Shown here one piece after another: positions 15,223 through 22,286 of a stretch of DNA of 24,025 nucleotides. Every line of letters starts with the position of its first letter. The first letter of the stretch is position 1. Origin of the DNA: VAZQ01 sp035300505 (lineage in GTDB: Bacteria; Pseudomonadota; Alphaproteobacteria; Rhizobiales; Xanthobacteraceae). The position numbers were made by a program, and so were the translations under genes. The notes below the pieces were generated by a model that worked only from the letters and a program-made list of their open reading frames with translations, did no database searches and was not told the DNA's origin. Location of the stretch: assembly GCA_035300505.1 (NCBI GenBank), contig DATGVJ010000429.1, positions 1 to 24,025 of the forward strand, written 5' to 3'.

Positions 15223-15762
15223 ATGATGCCTGCAAGCGAAATGATTTCGCTATTGAGCGCTGTCGCAAAACGCGATGGCCTTGCCTTCGAGCGCCTTTAT
15301 TCCGGCACCTCCGCCAAGCTGTATGGCGTAGTGCTGCGCATTCTGCGCCGGCACGATCTCGCTGCCGCGGTGCTTGAGGACGCCTATCTGGCAATCTGGG
15401 AGAACGCGTCTAAATTCGACCCGGCCCTGGGGAGCCCGATTTCCTGGATGGTGGCAATTTCGCGCAGCCGTGCAATCGATGTGGCACGCCGGCCGGATAC
15501 GGCTGCGAATGATACGGAACCCGAAATTGCAGACGCGGACGGGCCGGGCTCGATGCCGCGGCGCGAGATGACAGAGGAACTAAAGCGTCTGCTCACGTGT
15601 ATCGGGCGCCTGGAACCCGATCGCCAGCGTATGGTGCTGCTTGCCTATTATGGGGCGTTTAGCCGCGACCAGCTTGCCGCGAAGCTCGACACCCCCGCCA
15701 ACCTGCTCAAAGCATCGCTGCGACGCAGCCTGTTCGAGATCGAACAATGCCTGACATCGTAA
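15223..15762 (+). CDS. ECF RNA polymerase sigma factor, SigK-like
   Basis: The 179-residue protein has a region 2 (AFERLYSGTSAKLYGVVLRI, then VLEDAYLAIWENASKFDP and PISWMVAISRSRAIDVARR) and a region 4 (LLTCIGRLEPDRQRMVLLAYYGAFSRDQLAAKLDTPA). Such sigma factors direct polymerase to stress or metabolic promoters and are held by a membrane anti-sigma. The region 4 recognition helix reads NLLKASLRRSL where relatives usually have NTVKTWLRRSL, so promoter choice may differ. The ATG at 15223 is followed by a second ATG; the frame is open to 15178. It overlaps the anti-sigma gene by 16 bp. The target promoter is not identifiable; no upstream autoregulated motif is obvious. Confidence 0.9.
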   Translation: MMPASEMISLLSAVAKRDGLAFERLYSGTSAKLYGVVLRILRRHDLAAAVLEDAYLAIWENASKFDPALGSPISWMVAISRSRAIDVARRPDTAANDTEPEIADADGPGSMPRREMTEELKRLLTCIGRLEPDRQRMVLLAYYGAFSRDQLAAKLDTPANLLKASLRRSLFEIEQCLTS

Positions 15763-16820
15763 ACGACGACGATCTTTCTGCGCTTGCCGCCGAATATGTG
15801 CTCGGAACGCTCGACGCCAATGAGCGCACGCGCGCAAATGTGCTGCTCGATGTGGATCATCAGTTTCTCAGCAAGGTGCGGATCTGGGAACGGCGGCTCG
15901 GCGAATTGCACCTGATGGTGGAGCCCGTCGAGCCAGAAGCAAGGATCTGGCAGCGGATTCGCGGGAAGCTCAAGAACGTCGCGCCGATTGCGGCTGCCGC
16001 CGCGCCGGTTCCTGCGTCGCCATCGGCGCCAAAAATGCCATCTGGTGTTCCCTTTCCGCCGCCAGTGGAGCCCAAACCCGCGGGCGCGGCCACAGCGCAC
16101 CAACTCGCGGGCCTCATGCAGGAGGTCGAGAAACTTACCGCCGATTCCAAGGCTGCGGATCCCAAGGGGGCCGATTCCAAAGCTACCGATCCCAAGGCTG
16201 CAGAGCACAAGGCTACAGATCACAAGCCGGCAGATTCGAAGCCAGGGGAGCAGAAAATCGTCGAGGTCGGGCCCGCCGAACCGACGCTTGCGCCGTTGGC
16301 GCAGCCGCAACCCAACGCTGCCGATGTGGCTTGGGCGAGTTCCGGGGGGGCTGGGGCCGAGCCGGAAGGGCCTGCGCAACAAGCCCCGGCTTCCGCGCCG
16401 GCCGAGGTTGGACCACCCGACGCGCCGGCAGCTGTGCTTGAGCCGCGTCCCACTGTCGCGGAACTTGCCGCCAAACTGGCGCCAGACCCTGCCGCGACGC
16501 TTGCTGATGAACCCCGGACCGTCGATCGTGTCCGGCGCGAAACCGCTGGAGCGCATCTTGCTGATGCGCCGCGAAAAATGCAGGCCGCGCGCCTGGCGAT
16601 GAATCGCGCGGCGCGCCCTGCACGCGTTGGATTCTGGCGCAGCATTGCCGCCTTGATGTTGCTTGTGTCCGTGGCGCTCGGCAGCCTGATTGCGTCCTGG
16701 CGTTACATTCCGGAGCGTCTGCCGGCGGGGCTGCGTGCTTCGGCTGTGCTGAACCTCTCCGAAGTTACCTCGTCACTTCCCAGGAAGTCGGGGGTGATCG
16801 GGGCCCAATTCGACGAATAG
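15747..16820 (+). CDS. Membrane anti-sigma factor, extended, without recognisable RskA domain
   Basis: The 357-residue protein starts with an anti-sigma N-terminal domain (1-75) of the RskA-associated type: LAAEYVLGTLDANERTRA and KVRIWERRLGELHLMVEPV, with no zinc-binding HxxxCxxC. A long Pro/Ala/Lys linker (80-290) includes seven tandem pentapeptides (132-166). One transmembrane segment lies at about 297-318 (WRSIAALMLLVSVALGSLIA). Only 39 residues follow, ending GVIGAQFDE, whereas relatives carry a periplasmic RskA domain of about 150 residues there. The overlap with the sigma gene shows the two are coupled. It may hold the sigma factor at the membrane; how it senses a signal with so short an outer part is unclear. 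Confidence 0.88.
   Translation: MPDIVNDDDLSALAAEYVLGTLDANERTRANVLLDVDHQFLSKVRIWERRLGELHLMVEPVEPEARIWQRIRGKLKNVAPIAAAAAPVPASPSAPKMPSGVPFPPPVEPKPAGAATAHQLAGLMQEVEKLTADSKAADPKGADSKATDPKAAEHKATDHKPADSKPGEQKIVEVGPAEPTLAPLAQPQPNAADVAWASSGGAGAEPEGPAQQAPASAPAEVGPPDAPAAVLEPRPTVAELAAKLAPDPAATLADEPRTVDRVRRETAGAHLADAPRKMQAARLAMNRAARPARVGFWRSIAALMLLVSVALGSLIASWRYIPERLPAGLRASAVLNLSEVTSSLPRKSGVIGAQFDE
16140..16244 (+). repeat. Seven 15-bp coding repeats in the anti-sigma linker
   Basis: Seven imperfect 15-bp units encode pentapeptides of the form [A/T]-[D/E]-[S/P/H]-K-[A/G/P] (residues 132-166), for example ADSKA, ADPKG and TDPKA. The copy number could vary by slippage. Confidence 0.9.
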
Positions 16821-16847
16821 ATACAAGAGGGCGCAGGTCCCGGGCGT

Positions 16848-16876
16848 GTAGGGGCGGGTTTCAAACCCGCCACCCC
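16848..16876. repeat. Palindrome, copy 2 of the 8184-8212 family
   Basis: GTAGGGGCGGGTTT (16848-16861) is identical to the left arm of the copy at 8184. The right arm has one inserted A (AAACCCGCC-A-CCCC). It follows the anti-sigma stop by 28 bp. Confidence 0.85.
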
Positions 16877-16939
16877 ATAGAATCTACAGGTACCGCGCTT
16901 TGATCAGCAGGCTGCCAAGGGGAAAATGGCGAACAAATG

Positions 16940-16964
16940 AAAAAGGCGCACCGCGAGATGCGCC
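16940..16964 (-). terminator. Rho-independent terminator, minus strand
   Basis: On the minus strand GGCGCA (16964-16959) pairs with TGCGCC (16950-16945) and is followed by TTTTT. It lies 110 bp downstream of the small membrane-protein gene on that strand. Confidence 0.7.
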
Positions 16965-17074
16965 AGGATACTTGGAGGTAAGCGTCGGAGGGTCTTGGAG
17001 GTTGCGTATGAAGGTTGAGAAGCTGTTTGGGGACGCGCGCTTGGGGGCGAACGCCAAGAGGGGCGCCAGAAGTG

Positions 17075-17281
17075 TTAACGGATCGGGTTGCGCTCGGTGG
17101 AAGCCGTCATCGGCACGCCAGCCTTGATCACGGTTGCCTCCAGGCCGTTGCGCGTGGTGGTACCATCACCGACGCGAGAGGCAACGCCGACGCCTGCGAC
17201 GATCGTCGCGCAAACGAGCGAAACCACCACGATCTTGAGATGGGTCATCCGGTCGGCGGTATACATCGAAGTGTTATTCAC
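17075..17281 (-). CDS. Small single-pass membrane protein, conserved hypothetical
   Basis: The 68-residue product begins at a GTG with GGAGGG 6 nt upstream. Residues 14-35 (HLKIVVVSLVCATIVAGVGVA) form one transmembrane segment preceded by DRMT. The outer part ends with the Val-Ile-Lys-Ala-Gly-x-Pro motif and TERNPIR. Short proteins with this layout (a D-R-M/V-T-H-L-K-I-V-V-V start and a K-A-G-x-P end) recur in Bradyrhizobium-like genomes, as I recall; no function is known to me. It stands alone with its own terminator. An ATG at 17266 would give a product shorter by five residues. Confidence 0.75.
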   Translation of the reverse strand: MNNTSMYTADRMTHLKIVVVSLVCATIVAGVGVASRVGDGTTTRNGLEATVIKAGVPMTASTERNPIR

Positions 17282-17630
17282 GGCGCCCTCCATCGGGTCT
17301 CGGACATTGGTAGCTTCGGCACGGCAATAGGTTCAAAGCACTCATTGGTATTTACGGTTTGGAAACCATAAAGGTTGCTCGCGCCCCGGCAGACGCCGTG
17401 GAAGCCGGCGTCGACGGGGTTCCAAAATTCCCGTTACTTAACGCTAACTTAGGGCGCCTATGGCCTCACCCGGAGATAGGTGTCGATGGCGCATTCCGGA
17501 GGCCTATTCACGAAACGTTGACAACCTGGGGCGAGAACGTGACTTCGTTGACTTTGGCAGCTCCGGTGCGCAGAAGTGGACTCGGAGACCGCCTGGAAAA
17601 CAAAGCCAAAACTTCCGAACCAATGGCAAT
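17282..17630. other. Non-coding gap before the MFS gene
   Basis: Frames are open on both strands here but none looks like a protein. The stretch must hold the divergent promoters of the small membrane protein and the MFS transporter. I see no clear -35/-10 pair, and the ribosome site before 17631 is weak. Confidence 0.5.
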
Positions 17631-18878
17631 ATGACCGCAATTTCGCTGCCCCCTGAGGAGACCCGCCCAAAATCCTTCCATGAGGTCTGGCTGATAACCG
17701 CCGGGCACTCGCTTACCCATTGGTATCCGGCGACATTTTATCTCCTCTTGCCGTTGATCGGGAACGAGCTTGGGCTGAGTTATGTCCAGATCGGGTCGAT
17801 CTTGACTGTCCAGGCGGCTGCCGGGGCCATTTCCAATATCCCCGGCGGATTGGTGGTTGATTCCGTCGGCCGCCAAGGACTTCTGATGGCGCTATCCCTG
17901 TTCTGGATCGGTGCGCCCTACCTGCTGATGGGGTTTTCCCACGACTACTGGCTGCTGCTCACCTGCGCGGCCCTTGTCGGCATCGGCAATAATTTGTGGC
18001 ACCCGACAGCCATCCCACTACTGGCTGAGCATTTTCCGGGTCGCAAGGGGTTGGCGGTTTCCATTCATGGCATGGGTGGAAACGTCGGCGATGCCATCGC
18101 GCCATTCGTGGCGGGCGCCCTGCTTGCCCACCTGACCTGGCGGGAAGTCGTCATCGTCAACGTCATCCCGGGCATCGTGATGTCGGTGATCCTGCTGATA
18201 TGTCTCGGAAGCATCCAGGCCAAGAACTACGCCGGGCCGCGCCTTGCACCTGACGGCACCGAGCGCAAGCGGCGCACGCTGTCAGACGTGCTGCGCGACT
18301 TCCCGCAGCTCTTGTCCAATAAGACGCTGATCTTTCTCTGCGCCAGTTCGATCTTTCGCTCCATGACCCATGGCGGCCTGATGACGTTCCTTCCTCTTTT
18401 TCTTGCGCGCGAACTCAATTATCCGCCGCTCTGGATCGGCGCCGCCATGGCGGCGTTGCAGACCGCGGGCTTCATCGCGTCGCCGATTGCCGGCCATCTC
18501 TCCGACAAGATGGGCCGCCGCCAGATCATGACAAGCAGCATGACGGTGACGGCGCTGATCATCGTCGGCATGATCTTTGCCGGGCAATCGACTGCGTTCG
18601 TCTACCTGATTGCCTTCCTCGGGTTCTTTTTCTTTTCAATCCGCGCGGTGCTGCAAGCCTGGCTGCTTGACGCGACGCCGCCGCATATGGGCGGATCGAG
18701 TATTGGACTGCTGTTTGCCATCCAGGCCGTTGGCTCCAGCATCGGCCCGCTCGTCTGTGGCGTGATTGCGGATAGCTACGGACTGCTCGCGACTTTCTAT
18801 TTCCTGGTCGCGACGATTATCGTGGCCAATATGTTCATCTTCTTCACGCCGATGCCAAACGAGCAGCGCGGCGTCTAA
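17631..18878 (+). CDS. MFS transporter, fosmidomycin-resistance (Fsr)-like
   Basis: The 415-residue protein has about 12 transmembrane segments in two halves. The opening HSLTHWYPATFYLLLPLIGNELGL is typical of Fsr-type drug exporters, and the loop after the second helix reads GGLVVDSVGRQGLL. The second half has the MFS-type DKMGRRQIM loop between helices 8 and 9. It likely exports a small molecule by proton antiport; the substrate is unknown. I start at the ATG at 17631 because the frame before it (from 17460) does not resemble the family. It converges with the nickel/cobalt permease gene, and the two stop codons overlap, leaving no room for a terminator between them. Confidence 0.9.
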   Translation: MTAISLPPEETRPKSFHEVWLITAGHSLTHWYPATFYLLLPLIGNELGLSYVQIGSILTVQAAAGAISNIPGGLVVDSVGRQGLLMALSLFWIGAPYLLMGFSHDYWLLLTCAALVGIGNNLWHPTAIPLLAEHFPGRKGLAVSIHGMGGNVGDAIAPFVAGALLAHLTWREVVIVNVIPGIVMSVILLICLGSIQAKNYAGPRLAPDGTERKRRTLSDVLRDFPQLLSNKTLIFLCASSIFRSMTHGGLMTFLPLFLARELNYPPLWIGAAMAALQTAGFIASPIAGHLSDKMGRRQIMTSSMTVTALIIVGMIFAGQSTAFVYLIAFLGFFFFSIRAVLQAWLLDATPPHMGGSSIGLLFAIQAVGSSIGPLVCGVIADSYGLLATFYFLVATIIVANMFIFFTPMPNEQRGV

Positions 18879-19930
18879 CGTAAAGTGCGAACCAATGTCG
18901 CAGCGGACCGGTCGAAGCTAAAGCGGCTCGCCGCAACCGCAATCAGCCACACAGCCGCAAAGACAAACACCACGACGCATCCAAGTGTTGTCATGTCGAT
19001 GCTTGCCGCAGTTGCGGCAGGTGTCGCGTCGCTCCGCTCTTCTGCCAGCAGGCCGGCGACCCCGATGCCGGCAATCAACAGAGCGACAGCGACCGACAGG
19101 CTTGTAATTATGAAATTGTATTTGATCCGTCGATCCGGCCGCGCAAGCGCCCATCCGTAGACGCCGATCATCATGGCTCCATCCGCTGCATCCAAGAGTG
19201 ACATGCCGGCCGCGAATAGGATCGGGAATATCAAGACCATGCCCGGGGATGCACCATTGGTCATTTCGGTGACTGAAAGGCTGAGCAAGCTGATCTCGGA
19301 GGCGGTCTCGAAACTGAGGCCGAACAGAAACCCCACGAAAAACATATGCCAGCTGCAATTGACGTAGCGCGAGAGCGGGGCGAGCAAGCGAGCCATCAAC
19401 CCTCCTGGAATTGGCTCGCGCGCGGTTTCTGCGGGTGCACGTCCAGCGCCGGTACGGCGGAGCGTGCGCCAGAGTGCGAACAACGTCACCAGATTGAATC
19501 CCGCAATGGAGACGAGGAATACGAGCGAAAGTGCTGCGCCGGCGACTGAGAAAAATGCCCGCACGGGGTCCAGAAGCGAAGTAAAAGTTGCCGTGGTAGC
19601 GACAACGGCCAGCGTCAGCAGAAACACTACCGAGGAATGTCCAAGCGAAAAAAACATTCCAACGGTCACCGGACGCCGTCCGCCTTCCATCATCTTGCGT
19701 GTCGCATTGTCAATTGCCGCGATGTGATCGGCATCGACGGCGTGGCGCAATCCAAGTCCATAGGCCAGCATGGCGGTACCGACCAGAGCGGGATTACCTT
19801 TGAGAGCGACCCAAGCCCAGAGCCAGGCAAGGACATTGGCGCAGGCCAGGATGATCATCATCGTCGCAACCCCGCGAGCGCGCCCCAAGAATGCGAGCCG
19901 CGTCATTACGGTAGAATTGCGATAGGTCAC
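18875..19930 (-). CDS. Nickel/cobalt permease, NiCoT (HoxN/NhlF) family
   Basis: The 351-residue inner-membrane protein has the NiCoT signature RHAVDADHIAAIDN (62-75) in helix 2, whose histidines and aspartates bind the metal. GMFFSLGHSSVVFLLT and FGLSFETASEISLL are further family motifs. About eight hydrophobic segments are present. Because the divergent genes encode a cobalt-type nitrile hydratase and a metallochaperone, cobalt is the likely substrate, as with NhlF of Rhodococcus (inference). A GTG start at 19930 has GGGAGGAG 10 nt upstream; the ATG at 19906 (343 residues) is an alternative. The frame before 19930 looks non-coding. Expression is divergent from the CobW gene, with a 505-bp region between. 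Confidence 0.92.
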   Translation of the reverse strand: MTYRNSTVMTRLAFLGRARGVATMMIILACANVLAWLWAWVALKGNPALVGTAMLAYGLGLRHAVDADHIAAIDNATRKMMEGGRRPVTVGMFFSLGHSSVVFLLTLAVVATTATFTSLLDPVRAFFSVAGAALSLVFLVSIAGFNLVTLFALWRTLRRTGAGRAPAETAREPIPGGLMARLLAPLSRYVNCSWHMFFVGFLFGLSFETASEISLLSLSVTEMTNGASPGMVLIFPILFAAGMSLLDAADGAMMIGVYGWALARPDRRIKYNFIITSLSVAVALLIAGIGVAGLLAEERSDATPAATAASIDMTTLGCVVVFVFAAVWLIAVAASRFSFDRSAATLVRTLR

Positions 19931-20091
19931 AATTGCAACGCTCCTCCCGCGTGACGATCCGCACAGCAAAAAACTGCTGCTCATCCGGTTGCTGCCCATC
20001 GCGCTCTTTCGGAGCAAAGAGCATGCCAAGCGCAGACGAGCGTGTGATCACAAGTCCGGCATAATGTGCATCCGATGGAATTACAGATGCT

Positions 20092-20120
20092 AGTTCAAAC
20101 TCACGCGTGAGCATGGAACT
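20092..20120. promoter_or_regulatory. Nested palindrome, possible operator or enhancer site
   Basis: CTCACGCGTGAG (20100-20111) is a perfect 12-bp palindrome. It is framed by AGTTC (20092-20096) and GAACT (20116-20120). It lies about 200 bp upstream of the sigma-54 promoter and 160 bp before the permease start, a distance that suits an enhancer-binding activator. Confidence 0.5.
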
Positions 20121-20241
20121 CACTTGTACAGGCGGCACCAAGAGGCACTCGGACAACTTTTCATCATTTGCGGCACAAAAAAATTGCACAAAGAGAATAG
20201 TTTGACAATGTCACGGACCGCTGATGACGCTCGCAAAATAT

Positions 20242-20293
20242 CATGAGCCGCGGAATCTCATGGCACAGAAGGGGTTTTCAACATCGCTTGAAA
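20242..20293. promoter_or_regulatory. Two short dyads upstream of the sigma-54 promoter
   Basis: CATGAG (20242-20247) and CTCATG (20257-20262) form one inverted repeat with a 9-bp spacer. TTTCAA (20276-20281) and TTGAAA (20288-20293) form another with a 6-bp spacer. They lie 24 to 75 bp upstream of the -24 element and may be regulator sites. Confidence 0.4.
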
Positions 20294-20316
20294 CGTCGTC
20301 CGTATGATCGTGGTAT

Positions 20317-20331
20317 TGGCACGAAAATTGC
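20317..20331 (+). promoter_or_regulatory. Sigma-54 (RpoN) promoter of the cobW-nthBA operon
   Basis: TTGGCACGAAAATTGCGA contains TGGCAC, 5 bp, TTGC, an exact match to the -24/-12 consensus. It lies 104 bp upstream of the CobW-type gene in the same direction, so the nitrile hydratase operon probably needs RpoN and an activator such as NtrC. Confidence 0.85.
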
Positions 20332-20435
20332 GAGCACGAAATTGCAAGGCGAGGAAATTAACATCGCCGAACAGTGCTCCAACAACGAACGGCATGTTTT
20401 GACGAACACGCCGATCAGTGAATGTGTGCGGACGC

Positions 20436-21470
20436 ATGACAAAGATTCCGACGACAGTGCTCACTGGATTTCTCGGTGCTGGAAAGACGACCTTGCTCAA
20501 TCATATCCTGTCCGCGCGCGATGGACAGCAGATTGGTGTCATTGTTAATGAATTCGGCGATGTGGGCATCGACGGCCAACTCGTGATCGGTACCGAGGAG
20601 GATATTATTGAACTCAACAATGGTTGCATCTGCTGCACGGTGCGCGGAGATCTGACGCGAGCAGTTGGCGCGTTGTTGGAGCGCAAGCGCGATCTCGACC
20701 ACATTGTTATCGAAACAACCGGTCTTGCGGATCCGGCGCCCGTCGTGCAGTCGTTCATGCTCGACGAAACGCTACGTTTGAGAACGGAACTTGATGCAAT
20801 CGTCACGGTTGTCGACGCCCGTCATGTCCGCATGCAGTTGGGCAATGAACAAGCGCGCGAGCAAATTGCTTTCGCGGATGTGATTCTCGTCAACAAGATC
20901 GATCTCGCAACCGAACGAGAGGTCGAGGCACTTGTAGACGTCGTTCGATCGCTCAATCCGTTGGCCAGGATCCACCGGTCGCGTGATTGCGGCATTGATT
21001 TGGGGCATGTGCTCGGAGTAAGGGCGTTTGATCTTAGAAACGTGCTGCGGCTCGACCCGCAATTGCTCACAGACAGCACGCACGAGCACGATTCCGATAT
21101 CTCATCTGTCTCTATCTGCGAGGTTGGCCCGGTTGACGCTACCCTGTTCAACCGATGGATCAACGAACTGGTGCAGTCGAACGGCAAGGATCTGCTGCGG
21201 ACGAAGGGCATTGTCGACCTTGCCGGGGAAGCGCGACGCCTTGTGTTCCACGGCGTCCACATGACGCTCGATGGACGTCCCGGAAAGCCGTGGGGCCCGA
21301 CGGAGCCGAGGACAAGTCAACTCGTCTTCATCGGCAGAAACTTGGATGCCCAGGCGCTGCGGGCGGGATTTGCGAATTGTCGCGCGGACGTTGAAGCGAG
21401 TGACGTGGCAGCTCCGGGCGCCATTGCGACGAACGCGGTAGCGACAAACGCGGTAGCGACAGCAGCGTGA
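20436..21470 (+). CDS. CobW-type G3E GTPase, putative metallochaperone
   Basis: The 344-residue protein has Walker A GFLGAGKTT (11-19), the metal-binding CxCC motif NNGCICC (61-67), VIETTGLADP (91-100) and the guanine motif NKID (153-156), then a C-terminal CobW domain (about 225-320). G3E GTPases deliver or sense metal. P47K/NhlH-like members activate Fe-type nitrile hydratases, and others handle zinc or cobalt. There is little histidine-rich metal-binding tail. The C-terminus holds an Ala/Thr/Asn repeat (AIATNAVATNAVATAA) encoded by a 15-bp tandem repeat. I use the ATG at 20436; a GTG at 20418 adds 6 residues. It is the first gene of the operon, 66 bp before nthB. Confidence 0.92.
   Translation: MTKIPTTVLTGFLGAGKTTLLNHILSARDGQQIGVIVNEFGDVGIDGQLVIGTEEDIIELNNGCICCTVRGDLTRAVGALLERKRDLDHIVIETTGLADPAPVVQSFMLDETLRLRTELDAIVTVVDARHVRMQLGNEQAREQIAFADVILVNKIDLATEREVEALVDVVRSLNPLARIHRSRDCGIDLGHVLGVRAFDLRNVLRLDPQLLTDSTHEHDSDISSVSICEVGPVDATLFNRWINELVQSNGKDLLRTKGIVDLAGEARRLVFHGVHMTLDGRPGKPWGPTEPRTSQLVFIGRNLDAQALRAGFANCRADVEASDVAAPGAIATNAVATNAVATAA
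21426..21455 (+). repeat. Tandem 15-bp repeat at the 3' end of the CobW-type gene
   Basis: GCGACGAACGCGGTA and GCGACAAACGCGGTA lie head to tail with one difference and are followed by a further GCGAC. They encode two TNAVA units just before the stop, so the C-terminus can vary in length without loss of the domain. Confidence 0.85.
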
Positions 21471-21536
21471 GAGTCGCCGACGGTCAGCGAATCCCTCAAA
21501 TCCGAATCCTTCAATGCAAATAATGGAGTCACACAC

Positions 21537-22256
21537 ATGAAGCTGCAACATTATCTTGGTGGCCTGGAAGGCTTGGGGCCGGTCACCTACGAGAAACGCG
21601 TTTTCGTCGAGCCTTGGGAAACGCGAATCTTTGGAATCCACGTGGCGATGATGGCGCTGAGTTCCCAGTTGCCGTTGCCGGCGACCGGCAGCCCGTTCAA
21701 GACCATTTGGACCTGGGCGGACTTGCGCAAGGGCGCCGAGTCGCTCAATCCCTTCGACTATTTCAAGTTCCGTTACTACGAAAAATGGCTGGGCGGCATT
21801 TCGGGTTATTTTGTCGAGCAGGGCTATGTCACGCAGGCCGAACTCGACGCGCGAACGCAGCAGTTCCTGAATGCGTCGCCGCCGTCCCCCAGGGCAGGCG
21901 CCGACCCGGCGATCGACCAGCGCATCAACACATATCTCGTGGAGGGCGATTCACCAAAGCGGGATAGTGCCTTCTCTCCCAAATTCGCGAAGGGCGACAA
22001 GGTCTTCGTCAAGGATGTGCCGACGATCGAACACACGCGGCTTCCGGGCTATTTGCGGGATCGGATCGGGGTCGTCGATACGGTTTATTCCGGCAACTAC
22101 ACGTACCTGACCTCGACCGGACCGGACGGAATCGGCGAGGCGATGCCCGTCTACTGCGTTCGTTTCGACCCGGACGATCTCTGGAAAGGCAACACAGAAA
22201 AGAACTTTGCGATTTATGCGGACCTTTACGAGTCTTATCTCGCCAAACCCAATTAG
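21537..22256 (+). CDS. nthB: Nitrile hydratase beta subunit
   Basis: The 239-residue protein has the beta-subunit N-terminus (MKLQHYLGGLEGLGPV, then FVEPWETRIFGIHVAMMALS) and the C-terminal beta-barrel (KFAKGDKVFVKDVPTIEHTRLPGYLRDRIGVV, YCVRFDPDDLW). Paired with alpha it hydrates nitriles to amides. The helical middle (YYEKWLGGISGYFVEQGYV) is normal. No signal peptide or Tat motif is present, which is notable because alpha has one. GGAG lies upstream of the ATG. The order beta then alpha fits cobalt-type enzymes. It starts 66 bp after the CobW-type gene and is followed by alpha after 30 bp, so all are one operon. Confidence 0.95.
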   Translation: MKLQHYLGGLEGLGPVTYEKRVFVEPWETRIFGIHVAMMALSSQLPLPATGSPFKTIWTWADLRKGAESLNPFDYFKFRYYEKWLGGISGYFVEQGYVTQAELDARTQQFLNASPPSPRAGADPAIDQRINTYLVEGDSPKRDSAFSPKFAKGDKVFVKDVPTIEHTRLPGYLRDRIGVVDTVYSGNYTYLTSTGPDGIGEAMPVYCVRFDPDDLWKGNTEKNFAIYADLYESYLAKPN

Positions 22257-22286
22257 CACGACAGTCGTCAACGCAAGGATGAACAC

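Noticed and set aside
15648..16556. Minus-strand open frame of 302 codons rich in Gly, Arg and Leu
   Set aside because: Its composition follows from the antisense of the Pro/Ala/Lys linker of the anti-sigma factor.
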